64,000 nucleotides of DNA. Source: Pleurostoma richardsiae. Lineage: Eukaryota > Ascomycota > Sordariomycetes > Calosphaeriales > Pleurostomataceae. Shown piece by piece: positions 22,223-34,035 of the stretch. Numbering within the stretch: the stretch's first letter is position 1; each line of letters opens with the position of its first letter. The position numbers were made by a program, and so were the translations under genes. The stretch lies in NCBI GenBank assembly GCA_030052745.1, contig JANBVO010000027.1, forward strand, positions 1 through 64,000, given 5' to 3'. The notes under the pieces were generated by a model. It was not told the DNA's origin and made no database searches. It was given only the letters and a program-made list of their open reading frames with translations.

Positions 22223-23309
22223 TCATGGCCTTCCCCGTGTCGGCACGGTAGGCTCGATCTCCGTGACCCAAGGCAGGCCCAGCTTCTTCATCTCTACCGC
22301 CAGCTGGAATATGTAGTCCAAACTAGAGAGAGAAGCAACAGTCAGTAATCGCACTGCCCGCTCGCCGAGTATCAAGTCCAGGGAAGTAAGGGGTCTGCCC
22401 ATACCTCTCGCACATCGTCTTCGCCTTGTGCACATTATCCCCCCACACATACACGCCGTGCCGCCTGACCAGCACTGCGTACGCATCCGGGTACCTCTCC
22501 ATCGCCTCCTCCAGGAACTCCGTCAGGTCCTCCTCGTGCGCCGTGTTCTCGATGACCGGGATCCGCAGCGTGTCGTGATACCCCAAGTTGCCCGCCTTGC
22601 CGGGGCCCCTCGCGAAGCCCTTGATCTGCTCGAGGTTGTTGACGCGGAACTCGCGGTCGAACCCGGGCCCGCGGGTCTCGAGGATGAGCGTCACCAGCAC
22701 GGCCCACTGGCTGTGGGTGTGGATGCAGCAGCCGGCGCCGCGCCGCGTGAAGGCGGCCAGGAACAGGGGCGTGCACTGGCTGGGCTTGAGGGCCGGCGGC
22801 GAGCGCAGGTAGACGCGGTTGCGCAGGGAGGCGGACTGCGCGAGGTTCTGGGAGAGGGAGAGCACGTAGATGTCGGAGGGCTTCATCAGCTCCTTCTGCA
22901 CGCCCGAGGGCGCGATGTAGACCAGGTCACTGCGCAGCGGAACGATATCTGTTAGCCGCGTGCTTGTCGAAGGGGACCTATCCCCGGTGTCCGAGGCCCT
23001 GCGCCCGCTCGGATTCCCCGAAGAACAGAGGCCGTCGCCTTATGTCAAGCAGGAACCCCTGTCCCTCCGCGAGCATCTCGAGAGGGCCTACACCCGCACA
23101 TCTTCTAGAAGAGCCGGGACGAGAAAATAGAAATGGGCGCATTACTCATCGCGAATAGAGCAGCCTCCACCCGTGCCCGTCACCCAGCCCAGGGTCCAGA
23201 ACTTGGCGCAGAGGGCCGGGATCAGATTCGCGGGATGCTCCGGGTCATCGGAGCGGACCATATGGTTGTTGCCCGCCTCGGGGCTGGAGATCTCTGCGGC
23301 GGCCGGCAT
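22223..23309 (-). CDS. MDE1: Methylthioribulose-1-phosphate dehydratase (methionine salvage)
   Basis: Three exons: 23146-23309, 22405-22929 and 22223-22322. Intron 1 is long for this window (216 nt); the nearer AG at 22946 would give a stop, so the acceptor at 22930 is required. The product is 262 residues of the class II aldolase/adducin fold. Seen: [30 protein letters not shown], a metal-binding HTHSQWAVL and [13 protein letters not shown]. The enzyme dehydrates 5-methylthioribulose-1-phosphate in the cytosol, the step after isomerisation in recycling methylthioadenosine to methionine. The final exon is only 33 codons and ends PTVPTRGRP. The assignment is confident; a generic aldolase is the only alternative. 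Confidence 0.93.
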
Positions 23310-24800
23310 TTCGCGCCAGATCGCGGGGTGCAGATAAGGAATAAAAGAGGGTCCGAACGAGATTTGTCAATCGCCGAAGGCTGAAGAGAGTCACCAGGGG
23401 TGGAATTGCAAGAGGCAGGTCAATTGGGCTCTGATGTCTATCGCTTCTACACGTAGAGAGCCGTCTCGGGAGAATAGCATCCGGCAAGCGAAGGCAGAGC
23501 GGCAGCCGGGTGCAATTTCTGCGTTATGAGGCTAAATTGAGGGTCTCGGAGCAGCCCAGTGAGAGCTCCGTCTGCCGAACTGGCCAGCACGTCATTTTTT
23601 CCTGGCTATTGCCGTCCACGTGGTCTGGATGCTCAAGCTCAGCGGCACTGTCGCCGGGAGTCTACAAAAAGCCTCAAGGGCTGGGACGCTTGACGGCTCC
23701 AAAGCTAAGAAAGATGGCTCATAAGCTGCTACTAGAGGGAGAAGAGACAAGTAGAGTCGCCAATTGTCACACAGGAGGACGACAGCAGTTCCTGACGGGC
23801 TGAGACAACGCCGGTGCTCTCGGCACGGAATGGCTGGTTTGACAGGCTGTACCATTGCCAATTGCTTCCTGTAGTTATGCGACCTGGAATTGAAACGTGT
23901 TGCTTTCGAGCCCCAGTGCGATAAGCTGCCGTGCTGGGCTTAGTCTTGCAACAGCAGCCCTGACCGGGACTGCTGGGGCATGACATACCATGGCTGGAAG
24001 GTGGATTGGTCGACCAAGTGAGACAGCAAAGTCGGATCACCTATCCCTCCGTCAGCACAAGGAATGACCATAGAGAGTTGAGCTTGTCAATATTTGCTCT
24101 CGATATCATGAAGGAGTCAACAACTTCTCCTACCTCCCTACGATAAGGAGGCATGAGGCCAGGCTGGCGTCCCTTCACAACTGTCTCACATCTTTCTCTC
24201 ATTTCCCTGCCCGGGCAGCTGCCGGGATAAAGTGCCATGGTGCGGCTGTTGTTTGCACCACCCTGGACTGGTGGAAGTTTCGACGGCTTTCTAAGGAAGC
24301 TCGAGCCACAACCTAAACCGGACGCACCTGATTGGCCAGGATGTGCCCAGCCCCTCTCCTGGCGCCCACTGGTGTCTCCCCGCACGCTGGCGCTAAACCG
24401 TAAAGAGCGGCCCTTGCGGCAGGGGCCTGGGCCCGCTTTTACCTCTTCTCCCGAACTCTCTGGCTTAGCGGCTTAGCTGCTGCTGAGGTGAATTGGAGAC
24501 TCCAAAAAAGACACGTAAAGCACAAAGCTGTTCCCACCCCAGGTAGAAAAGTCGCCGGCTGCCACAGCTCGTCGTCTCCCCAACCTCTCTGGGATCCTTC
24601 CTGTTTTCTTTCCTCGAGCTCTGGGAGCAAACCATTCCTCAAGTGCAGGATCCATACTCTCATCTGTCTTCGCCGACAGCTGTCAATCCTCTTCGTCTGT
24701 CTTCTTCCCCCTCTCCGCTTTCCGGCGAGCTCGATCGCAGCTCCCGCTTGACCGTCCATCCGCGTGCGCACCACAGCGGTCACCGCTCCTCACTCTCACC
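23310..24800. other. Long divergent region between MDE1 and calnexin
   Basis: About 1.5 kb containing both promoters. The last 250 bp before the calnexin start are pyrimidine-rich. A CACGTCA (complement TGACGTG) at 23588-23594 resembles a bZIP or unfolded-protein-response element, but it is 1.2 kb from calnexin and may be chance. No gene is supported. Confidence 0.5.
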
Positions 24801-26727
24801 ATGAGATTCAACGGTATCGCGGCTGCGGCCCTTCTGGCCGGCAGCGTCTATGCTGCCGACGATGCCCAGAAGGTCCTCAAGGACGAGACCAGCTCTACGG
24901 CTGTAGAGTCCTCGACCTCCTCTTCGGCGGCGGAGCTGCCCACCTTTACCGTAAGTTGACCGTCACCATCCTAATCTTCCCACCGCCCAGCGCAGCCTTC
25001 CAATTGCAGGAAGATTGAAGGCCTCCGTTGCTTCATTTCCGTGTCAAGATATGTATAAGATGCTGTCGAACTACTTGCTGATACCATCCATAGCCTACCA
25101 CCATCAAGGCCGACTTCCTTGAGCAGTTCACCGATGACTGGGAGACCCGGTGGAAGCCCTCCCACGCCAAGAAGGACACCAAGGGCTCCGAGGAGGAGTG
25201 GGCCTACATCGGTGAATGGTCCGTTGAGGAGCCCGAGGTGTACAAGGGCATGGAGGGCGACAAGGGCCTCGTCGTCAAGAACGCGGCTGCCCACCACGCC
25301 ATCTCCGCCAAGTTCCCCAAGAAGATTGACAACAAGGGCAAGACCTTGGTTGTCCAGTACGAGGTGAAGCTTCAGAGTAAGTCACTTTCTTCTGAGTGCG
25401 ATTGACCGGACCTCTGACAATTATCCCTGCAGACGGCCTCGAGTGTGGCGGTGCCTATCTCAAGCTGCTCCGCGACAACAAGGCTCTCCACCAGGAGGAG
25501 TTCTCCAATGCCTCCCCCTATGTCATCATGTTCGGTCCCGACAAGTGCGGCCACACCAACAAGGTCCACTTCATCTTCAACCACAAGAACCCCAAGACTG
25601 GCGAGTATGAGGAGAAGCACCTGACTGCTCCTCCCACCGCTCGCATTGTCAAGACCACCGAGCTCTACACCCTCATTGTCCACCCCAACAACACCTTCGT
25701 CATCCAGCAGAACGGCGACCAGGTCAAGACCGGTAGCCTTCTCGAGGACTTCTCCCCGGCTGTCAACCCTGAGAAGGAGATTGACGACCCCAAGGACAAG
25801 AAGCCTGACGACTGGGTTGACGAGGCCCGTATCGCTGACCCCGATGCCAAGAAGCCCGATGACTGGGATGAGGATGCACCCTACGAGATTGTCGATGAGG
25901 AGGCCACCAAGCCCGAGGACTGGCTCGAGGAGGAGCCCCTCACCATTCCGGACCCCGAGGCCCAGAAGCCCGAGGATTGGGACGATGAGGAGGACGGTGA
26001 CTGGATTCCTCCCACTGTTCCCAACCCCAAGTGCGCCGAGGTCTCTGGCTGTGGCCCCTGGACTAAGCCTTTGAAGAAGAACCCCGACTACAAGGGCAAG
26101 TGGTCTGCGCCTTACATTGACAACCCCGCCTACAAGGGTCCTTGGTTCCCTCGCAAGATCAAGAACCCCGACTACTTCGAGGACAAGACCCCGGCCAACT
26201 TCGAGCCTATGGGTGCCATCGGCTTCGAGATCTGGACCATGCAGAATGGCATCCTGTTCGACAACATCTACATTGGCCACTCCGTCGAGGACGCTCGCAA
26301 GTTCGCCGAGGAGACCTTCTTCGCCAAGGAGCCTCTTGAGAAGCTCGCCGAGCTGGCTGACAAGCCTAAGGAGGATGAGAAGAAGCCCAAGTCTCCCCTG
26401 GACCTCAAGTTCCTGGATGATCCTGTCTTCTACATCAAGGAGAAGCTTGACCTCTTCCTGACCATCGCCGCCAAGGACCCCATCGAGGCGATCAAGTTCG
26501 TCCCTGAGATCGCTGGTGGTATTGGCGCCATCCTCGTGAGCGTTATTGCTATCGTTGTCGGCATCGTCAGCGCGGCTGGCTCGCCCGCTCCGGCCGCTAA
26601 GAAGGTCGCTACCGACACCAAGGAGAAGGCCAAGGACGTCAAGGAGAAGGTCGCTGAGGCTGCCTCCACTGGAGTCGAGGCCGCCAAGGACGGCGTGTCC
26701 AAGCGCACCACCCGGAGCCAGTCGTAG
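24801..26727 (+). CDS. clxA: Calnexin, ER lectin chaperone
   Basis: Three exons: 24801-24950, 25094-25376 and 25433-26727; introns are 143 and 56 nt. The product is 575 residues. The signal peptide is [18 protein letters not shown]. The lectin domain includes [19 protein letters not shown] and MFGPDKCG. The P-domain arm has repeats of the KPDDW/KPEDW type at about residues 265-330, followed by GCGPW and two NPxYKGxW units. One transmembrane helix ([18 protein letters not shown]) precedes a short lysine-rich cytosolic tail. Calnexin binds monoglucosylated N-glycans on new glycoproteins and holds them for folding. Codon bias is extreme, as for a highly expressed gene, and leaves a long empty frame on the antisense strand. 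Confidence 0.97.
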
Positions 26728-27275
26728 GTGAAGGCAGGAAGTTGACACGGATGGAGTGCATTTGACGGTAGTGGCGACAGCATCGGAGAAGAGGAACAAA
26801 AGTGACCAAAAACCAGAATCTGGACTAGGGCCTTTGCTAGGGGACGAGCTGTACCGCGGTACAAGAATGCTCCCAAGTGCTTTTTCTGCGATGTGTGTTT
26901 GTTCTTTCTTAGTAGCTCACGATTGGCACGAGCACGGCGTCGCAGGTGTACTCTTGAGGACCCCCGAATACGACGAGAATGAAACAATGCGCTGTCCGTT
27001 CTGAAGTGTCCGGTCCCTAGTCTGAGATTTTGAGTGCCCATCTCTGAACCACCAGGCTATAGTCCGTACTCCGCAATCCGTATAGTCTGTCAGCTAGCCA
27101 TACCCCATTCCTGGCTGATAAGAACAGTGTGTTGAATACGGAGTACTGTAGCGGGGAAAGCGTCTTGATAAGAGCATCCTCCCCCCTTATTGACCGTGCA
27201 TGCTGAGGAGTAAATAGCTGCTGGCACTGCTCGAGCGGCGCCCTTTGGTTCGACTTCTGCACATCCATCTCCGCC
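26728..27275. other. Intergenic: calnexin 3' end and regulator promoter
   Basis: About 550 bp. It contains TACGGAGTACT-type palindromic sequence at about 27136-27146 and the related TCCGTACTCCGCAATCCGTA around 27063-27083. No gene is seen. Confidence 0.55.
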
Positions 27276-29241
27276 ATGTCGGAAGACGGTGATGTTCTCT
27301 CCCGGGGCCGATCGCCCAGAGCGGCCCCCAAGAGGACCAACTCCCTCGGCTGGGCAGACTCGGACTGCCACACATGCCGGGCCCAGAACAGAAGATGCGA
27401 CCGCAGGCGGCCCATGTGCGACACGTGCATGGACGCGGGCGTCCGGTGCCACGGCTTCAAGCTGAAGCTCGACTGGCAGCCGGGCATCGCCAGCCGCGGG
27501 AAGATGAAGCAGATCAAGCTGTCGATGCCGGCGGACCACTCGCAGGGGGTCCGGAGGGCCGGCCTGGACGAGGCGAGGAGCTTCACCTTCGTTAGCGAGA
27601 GTGGGGAGAAGACGAAGGGCCGCCGCGGCAGACGCAAGACGGCGAAGCCGAGCCCGAGTCCGGCGCTGAGCGATCGCGGGCTGCCGTCGCCTGCCGGGTC
27701 TAGCGAGGTGCGGGGCGGCGAGATCTTCGCGGACGACGACGACAACGACGACGACAAACCACCTGACTGCGAGGCGGCGGTGGCCCCAGCAACACCGCAG
27801 CTGTGCCGGCAGGTCGCCAACCCCCTCGGCGTGTCCGCGGCGGCCTCGGAGATGATCCGGTTCTACGAGTGGCGCTTCTCCTTCGTCACCCTAACCTTCG
27901 ACGTGCGCACGAACCCGTGGCAGATGTGCCTGCCCATGGCGTTCGACCACCCGTGTCTGATGGACGGGATCGTGGCGTTGGCGAGGCGGCACCGCTCGCG
28001 GCTGCTGGAGGAGGCGGAGGGCCTCGAGGTCATCCGGCTCAAGGACCGGGCGCTACGGTCCTTCGGCAGGACGCTGGGGCGGGTCGACGCGCGGGTCGCG
28101 CTGGCGACCATCCTGGTGCTGATCGGGCTCGACGTAAGTTCGGAGGACTCCCCCCTCCCTCTTCCCTCATGACCAACGAAATGCCATCCATCCCACTACA
28201 CATGCGCACTTATACTGACCTCGTCCTGAGAAAAAGTACGCCGAGAGCGCCTTCTCCCACTGGTCCGTCCACCTCGCCGGCGCGCGCAACGTCATCGAGT
28301 CGAGCGGCGGCATCGGTATCGCGCGGCGCGACTCCCCCCTGCGGTGCCAGATCGCCATGCTGGCCTGGTACGACGTGACCTGCGCGCTCATGGCGCGCCG
28401 CCGCAGCATCTTCCCGCGGCGCTACATGGAGGCCATCATGGGCTGGCGCTCCCGCGGCGAGTGGAGCCTCATGGCCCTCAACGGCTACCCGGACGACCTG
28501 TTCATCGACATCTACGACATCTCCGAGGCCGCGGCGGCGACTGGGCCCGGGGGTGGGCTCGGCGTGCGGGAGGAGAAGGCTGCGGCTCTGGAGCGCAGGT
28601 TGTGGACGGCGCAGGCGCATGGTGGCGGCAGCGGCGGTGGTCCGGAGGGGGACACGTCGAGCTTACTGGAGTGCTGGCGGCTGGGGCTGCTACTGTACTG
28701 CGCGCGGGTGTTAAGGACGCCGCGGCGGAACCCCTTTTTGCAGGACTCTCCGCCCGGCGACAGTCCCTCTGCGAGCCCGAGCCCCGCAGGCTCCCCCTCT
28801 TCTCCGGCACCCGTCGTGGCCGAGACTCCTCCTCCTCCTCCTCCCGTCCCGTCCGCCGTCGACCGGTGCAAGTCGTACGCCGAGGAGATCCTCCGCATCG
28901 TGGCGGAGCTCCCGCCGACGTCCCACTTCCAGAAGCAGTGCCTGCTCCCGCTGATCCTCGCCGGCTGCGAGATGACGGCGGAGCAGGAGGGCTTCCGCGC
29001 CATGATCGCCGAGTACTGCCACCGGTGGGGCAGCTTCTGCGGGCTGGGGATCTACAAGACGGCCATGAGCGTCATGACGACAGTGTGGACTCTGCTTGAT
29101 GGTGGACACGTTGATGACAGCGTGTGGTGGGGAGATCTCGTTAGGGATCCAGGGAAGCTGTGCTCCCAGAGCGTTATTGGAGACGGAGGATTGAGATGGG
29201 ACGCTGAGAAGGACCGTGGGAAGGAGCTGCTCTTTGGCTGA
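27276..29241 (+). CDS. Zn2Cys6 fungal transcription factor
   Basis: Exons 27276-28133 and 28237-29241, with a 103-nt intron; the product is 620 residues. The binuclear zinc cluster begins at about residue 31: CHTCRAQNRRCDRRRPMCDTCMDAGVRC, giving the C-x2-C-x6-C-x5-C-x2-C-x6-C spacing. A basic linker and an acidic DDDDNDDDK stretch follow. The remainder (about residues 190-610) looks like the fungal-specific regulatory domain of the Fungal_trans_2 type, interrupted by a low-complexity Pro/Ser insert. Such proteins bind CGG half sites and usually control catabolic or secondary metabolite genes. It lies beside the dioxygenase, transporter and formamidase-like genes, so it is a candidate local regulator (inference from position). 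The start was chosen because it leaves the zinc cluster near the N-terminus. Confidence 0.9.
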
Positions 29242-29441
29242 CGGAAGTATGTGAGTCCATCACGCCCTACGAACCATGGGGATCTACTAACACTATACAC
29301 AAGCAGGTTTAGGATAACATATACCAGGGTGTTCTTTGAGGCGGAGATGGGTTTATGAGCGAGCCGGGCACTCTTAGTTCTTCAGCGAGACTATCTACCT
29401 AGATACGACAAGCCAGCGTGGCGCATGCCTACAAGTCCCCC

Positions 29442-30594
29442 CTAGAAGAGATCCTTGTTCGTCTCCCGCTCAGGGTGCAGCAGCTTCATCGGGTCGCTCA
29501 GGTTCACCCAGCCCAGGAACGGCCTCGACAAGCCCCACCCGACGCGCTCCTGCAGCCAGTCCGGCAGCGCGCGGATCCTGTCCCAGTCGTTGGCCAGGTA
29601 CTGGTTCTCCTCCTGGCGCATCCAGCTGCGGGTGTAGAAGCACGAGAAGACGAGGCGCTCCTCGTCCGCGGTCGTGTTGGCGCTGCCGCCGTGGAAGGCC
29701 CCCGACAGCACCATGAGCCCGTCGCCCGGCGCCAGCTCCGCGTGCGCGCACTGGTCCTCGCGCGGGGGCCCCTCGGCGTAGTCCCACAGGTGCGAGCCTG
29801 GGATGAAGCGCGTGGCGCCGTTGGCGCGCGTCGTGCGCTTGCCGGCGATGAAGAAGCCGATGCCGGCGTCGCGGCCGAGGTGGTGCTCTGCCACGGCGGG
29901 GTGGTACTGGTGATGGATCTGGTCGTCTCTGCTGGAAGTTAGCACTCAGCTTGAACACTTCTCACGGGGAGAGGGAGGCGCAGGAAGCATGAGGAAGAGG
30001 ACGGGAAGAGGTGACTGACCTATGGAGAGCCTGGTCGCGGGCACCGGGGCCGATGCTGAAGACGATGGTGTTGTTCAGCTGGGGCTTCGACGAGGTCGCC
30101 TCGTTCTTTTCTCCAACCTGTGTTATCCAAGTCAACAAGCGTTTTACGCCTGATGTAGCCTTACACAGTCTCCCACGTACCCAGTTATACTTGAGCTCGC
30201 TCGTCAGCAGAGCGTCGACGACGCCGAGGTAGAGCTCGTTGCCGACGACCCTCAGCGCGAAGGTCTCCGACTTGCTGACCAGGCCGAAGGCGCGCCGCGT
30301 CTCCGGCGGGAAGAAGTCGCCCTCCCAGGGCACGTCCTTATCCAGCCAGGGGCGCACGTCGGCCTCGATCTGCCGGATCTCCTCCGGCGCCAGCATGTTG
30401 CGGATGATGACGCCGCCCGACACCTTGAGGGCGTCGACGAGCTGGGCCGAGGTGCATGTCTTGGCGTCGAACTCGAGCACCGGGGGCAGCGGTGACTTGG
30501 AGGACTTGGGCTCGCCAGCGCCGGTGGTCGCGGCTGCGGCGATGCCCTTGGTGGTAGGGACAAGGGGTGTGGGTTCTTCGAGTGAGGGTGCCAT
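29442..30594 (-). CDS. Phytanoyl-CoA dioxygenase-family Fe(II)/2-oxoglutarate oxygenase
   Basis: Three exons: 30181-30594, 30020-30117 and 29442-29928; introns are 63 and 91 nt. The product is 332 residues. Splicing of exons 2 and 3 at the second of two AGs restores the iron motif QALHRDD: His170 and Asp172. The distal ligand is His250 in SGAFHGG, and Arg262 is placed to bind 2-oxoglutarate. All catalytic residues are thus present. The family hydroxylates, desaturates or otherwise oxidises small molecules; fungal relatives act in alkaloid and meroterpenoid pathways, others in catabolism. It lies 200 bp from the 3' end of the regulator gene (convergent) and about 1 kb from the MFS gene. An alternative start at 30648 would add 18 residues. 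Confidence 0.9.
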
Positions 30595-31640
30595 GGTGAG
30601 TCTGTTTCGGGACTGGGCTGGGAGATGTTCAGGGGAGCTGGGGGGCAAGGGGAGATAGGAAGCTACAGTCTGTTGTAGAGCAAAGAATAGACAAGAGGCG
30701 TTGGCAAGTCGTGTCTACTGCACACTTATACTCTTCAGTCTTAGAATGCCTAGGCATGGTGTGGGTTCTCTCCTCCCTATTCAGGACCAAAAGTCCAGTA
30801 CAGGCCGATGACCCGGTGACAGAGGAAGACCACTAGACTTGCTCAATACTCTTTGCAGAAACGCCCCAGTTTCCGATCTGTCTTTTCGACTGACAGCATC
30901 TCCCCGTCTCCCCAAGCAACGTGGGGTGGATCCGGCCCTGAGAGAGATGTGAAGGGCGGGAGATATCGCGGCGGATGACACCAGGAAATATAGCTATTTC
31001 CCTAACCAGGAAGGAGAGACGAGAGCTGATAACCCAGCTTGCCCAGCAACATATCTCAAGAATCTCTGATACATCAAGTGACGGATCCATGGCACGCAGT
31101 CGACGTCCTGCGCCATCACGACCCAGACCGAGATAGAGACTCTTCTGATAAAGTCGATCAGATAGGGGACTCTGCATGAGTGTGTAAATAGCCCGATTAG
31201 GAAGGAGAGCTGACGTCACCTTGCATTACCGTGCCATCTGCTCGCTGGTCTAATGAGATTCCGGGGCACCGGATGTGCCTCTCCTACATAGTGATACGCT
31301 TGTAGACCCCTTGGCTCTTAGATAGACATTAGATATGTCTGGGAACCGATTGGCTGGGTCTCTGAGGTGGATGCTTGATAAGTTAAGGCTGCATCTGGGA
31401 AGGCACAGTGCGTAAAAGACTTGATCCTTAGTGGTAGACATAGACATACTCTCATGTAAGTCAAGCAAGTATGCATTGTTGAGTTAGACGTTCCCCGTTC
31501 TACTTACACCGCTACGCCATTTACAGGTCAGATTCGAAGTGAATCCCCTCTTCAGAACTAGGTTAGACAGATCTACGTAGGCTAGATCTAGCTCCCTCTA
31601 AGTTCCCCCCGACTCTGCGATATGTCATTGCCTTCTGCTA
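30595..31640. other. Intergenic: dioxygenase promoter and MFS 3' end
   Basis: About 1.05 kb, without a supportable gene. Relatively A/T-rich with many CTAG- and TCTA-containing words near 31540-31600. It holds the promoter of the minus-strand dioxygenase gene. Confidence 0.5.
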
Positions 31641-33344
31641 CTAGTGTGAACTGCTCACAACAAGCGTGTCAACAAATTCCCAGTACTTCTTCGCCGAGAA
31701 CCTCCGCAGTCTCTTGCCAAAGGTCGTGAAGAAGAGGAAGCTATAGTTGCAGACGACCGAGAGCACCGCCACCGCGACGAACGTCTTCGTAAGCCCCTGG
31801 TCCGAGAGCCATGGCGTGATGCCGTACGACATGCCGAAGCCCAGGGTGTTGCGGATCACGATGACGAGGATCAGGCTCTCGCCCGCCAGCTCCTTGAAGC
31901 AGTCGATGTCGTAGGCCATGGCGGTCGACCCGCCCGCGCACACCGTCGCCATGACCATGCCGACGCCCACGATCAGCGCCATGTAGTGGAGGTCGTGCGC
32001 AGCGCCCACGCCCCAGAGGATGAAGCCGACCCCGCCGACCACCCCCGAGACCAGCAGCGTCCAGAGGCGGTGCTCGGGCTCGCGGACGCCGCCATTGCGC
32101 CTGGCGAGGTAGAGGGCGACCTTGTCGCCCACCCAGCCGGACCACAGGGCGCCGAAGGACGCCCCAATGAGGGGAGAAACGAACGCCACGCCGACCATGT
32201 TTGTGGAGAAGTTGTAGGGAGCGCCGCTCAGGATTAGACTCATAGTGCCGTTGACGACGTTGTACCAGGAAAGGTTGATGCCGTAGAGGAAGCCGGCCCA
32301 GTCGACACAAGGGAAGTAGAAGAACATGAGGAGGGGCCTATACATCATGACGAACATCTGCTTGACGGATGGTCGACCAGGGATGCTGCGAAAGAGCGCG
32401 AGTTTCTGGAAGTAGGTGCGCTCCGGGGCAAAAACCGGCTCTGGCGCTGGGGATGAAGGGATGCTAGCCTCAGTATCGAGACCCCTCTTCTCAGCCGATT
32501 CCTCAGTGCCGGAGCCGGTGTCTTTGGATGTGCCTTGACCGACAATGACAGCGTCTCCGGCGTCTACACCCTCGATGGTGTTTCTGAAGTACATCGTCTC
32601 CTCCAGAGTGAAGAAGATGATAACAGTGGTCACGGCGAGGGTTATGACACCGAACCAGATAGCCGCCCGCCATCCAAGGGCCTCGGCAACGAAGCCTGCC
32701 AGCATGGGAGCGAGAGCATTGCTACCAAAGACGAATAGAGCATACAATCTAGTCCCACAAGTTAGTGAATAGCCCTGCTGCAGAAAGAAGCGCTCAGTGA
32801 CCTACCCGATATAGCGACCTCTTTCGTGGGCAAAAAACAAGTCTGGAACAGAGAGTTCAGGGAGCGACTCGACAGGAGCAGCTGCGAGACCGACCAGGAT
32901 ACGGTGAGCGTACCACTGGCCTACAGACTTGGAGTATGCCATCCAGATCATGGGCCCGATGCTGAGGAGGCTGGTAAGGATGTAAACACCACGACGACCA
33001 AAGACGATGGCAATAGGCTGCCAGATCAGACAACCCCAGCCAAGGAACAGGAACATGAGACCGGTCCCAGTGTTTAGGTCGGCAACGCTGATGCCGGTGT
33101 CCTTTGCGATATCCGTCGTGATGGAGTACATGATCGCAGTGGCGATTCCGATCCCGAAGATGTAGGTGTACACGGACCAGATGGCCACCTGCTTCCGCCA
33201 TGGCTTCCAGTTGAGAGGATCCTCGGGGTCAGCACTGGGCTTCGGGTTCAAGACGATGTCGCCATGGTGGCCGGTGTGGTGCTCAATGTCGACGAGGTGG
33301 ATGGTGCCAGGGACCGTGTCCCTGGGGTCTATGTGCAACGCCAT
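31641..33344 (-). CDS. Major facilitator superfamily transporter (DHA1-like)
   Basis: Exons 32806-33344 and 31641-32748, with a 57-nt intron in phase (GRYIG to LYALFVFG). The product is 548 residues. The cytosolic N-terminus contains DPEDPLNWKPWRKQ, the signature preceding helix 1 in fungal drug:H+ antiporter-type carriers. Helices can be read around YTYIFGIGIATAI, GLMFLFLGWGCL, then FGRRGVYIL, and LFVFGSNALAPMLAGFVAEALGW. A long central loop (about residues 240-300) separates the two halves. Six more hydrophobic segments follow up to FLFFTTFGKRL. Substrate is unknown; relatives carry drugs, polyamines or small metabolites. It shares a 690-bp divergent promoter with the formamidase-like gene, suggesting uptake or export of the same compound or product (inference). 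Confidence 0.9.
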
Positions 33345-34035
33345 GGTTGGTAGGGGAAGAGAAGATTGAACTTAGAGAGAAGTGTAGGCAGAGGAGCTCA
33401 GTAGGAATAGACAACAACTTGTATGATCAGCTCGTGTGTCTCTGAAGAGCAACCGCTGAGAAGAGAGGCCTCTTTATGCACATCAAGGCCTAAGACGACG
33501 GAATCCGACAACAATGATCTTCTCCTCTCGCTTGCCCCCAACCGAGCATTTTCGCAGTCTGACCTTGGGATCAGTGCAGCGAGTCTATGATGGCCTAATC
33601 TCTCCTTCCGCATCTTGATATAAATGAACCTTGCACTCTGTAATCGCGCAGCTTATCAGCGTTTCTCCCAAGGCGGAACGTTGATTCTATCACCGCTGTG
33701 GGCCCCGGACCCGAAATGGCCCAAAAGGGAAGGAGAGACCCGCTTTTCCCGTCTCTGCTCCTTGAGATAACCGGCACTGTGGGCCAATCAGGGGTCGAGT
33801 ATTTCCATTAGTGCAGATCCAAGCAATTGGGACCGTCTTAGCGTCCTGGGATAACGAGCCTTTACCTTATTTGGACGAACCCAGGAGACGGCCTCCCAGT
33901 ATAAGAAGCGTCCAATGATGAGGCTCTCCTCACCAGTAGCCATGGATCTCGACAGCATGACAGTAGGCTTGGAGTTTTTGCTTCTCGAACCTTGCCTCTG
34001 GTCGTCTCTGGTCCAGGTCTCATCCTACCATCACC
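33345..34035. promoter_or_regulatory. Divergent promoter between MFS and formamidase-like genes
   Basis: This 691-bp region separates two outward start codons. A CGG-AAT-CCG inverted half-site pair lies at 33499-33507, about 155 bp before the MFS start; this is the kind of site Zn2Cys6 proteins bind. A TATAAG at 33900-33905 lies about 130 bp before the formamidase-like ATG. A TATAAAT-like sequence occurs near 33617 on the plus strand. Confidence 0.5.

Noticed and set aside
23588-23594. A TGACGTG-like unfolded-protein-response element for calnexin
   Set aside because: It is 1.2 kb from the calnexin start, nearer to MDE1, and a single 7-mer is expected by chance.
25372-26799. A 475-codon open frame antisense to calnexin
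   Set aside because: Its leucine/glycine/valine-rich, repetitive translation mirrors the strong codon bias and KPDDW repeats of calnexin on the other strand. No domain or promoter supports it.
29962-30648. Reading through the first intron of the dioxygenase as coding, since it is 63 nt and open
   Set aside because: It has proper GT and AG ends and inserts a basic segment where related enzymes continue directly from the YNW block to the next strand; the spliced form is preferred.
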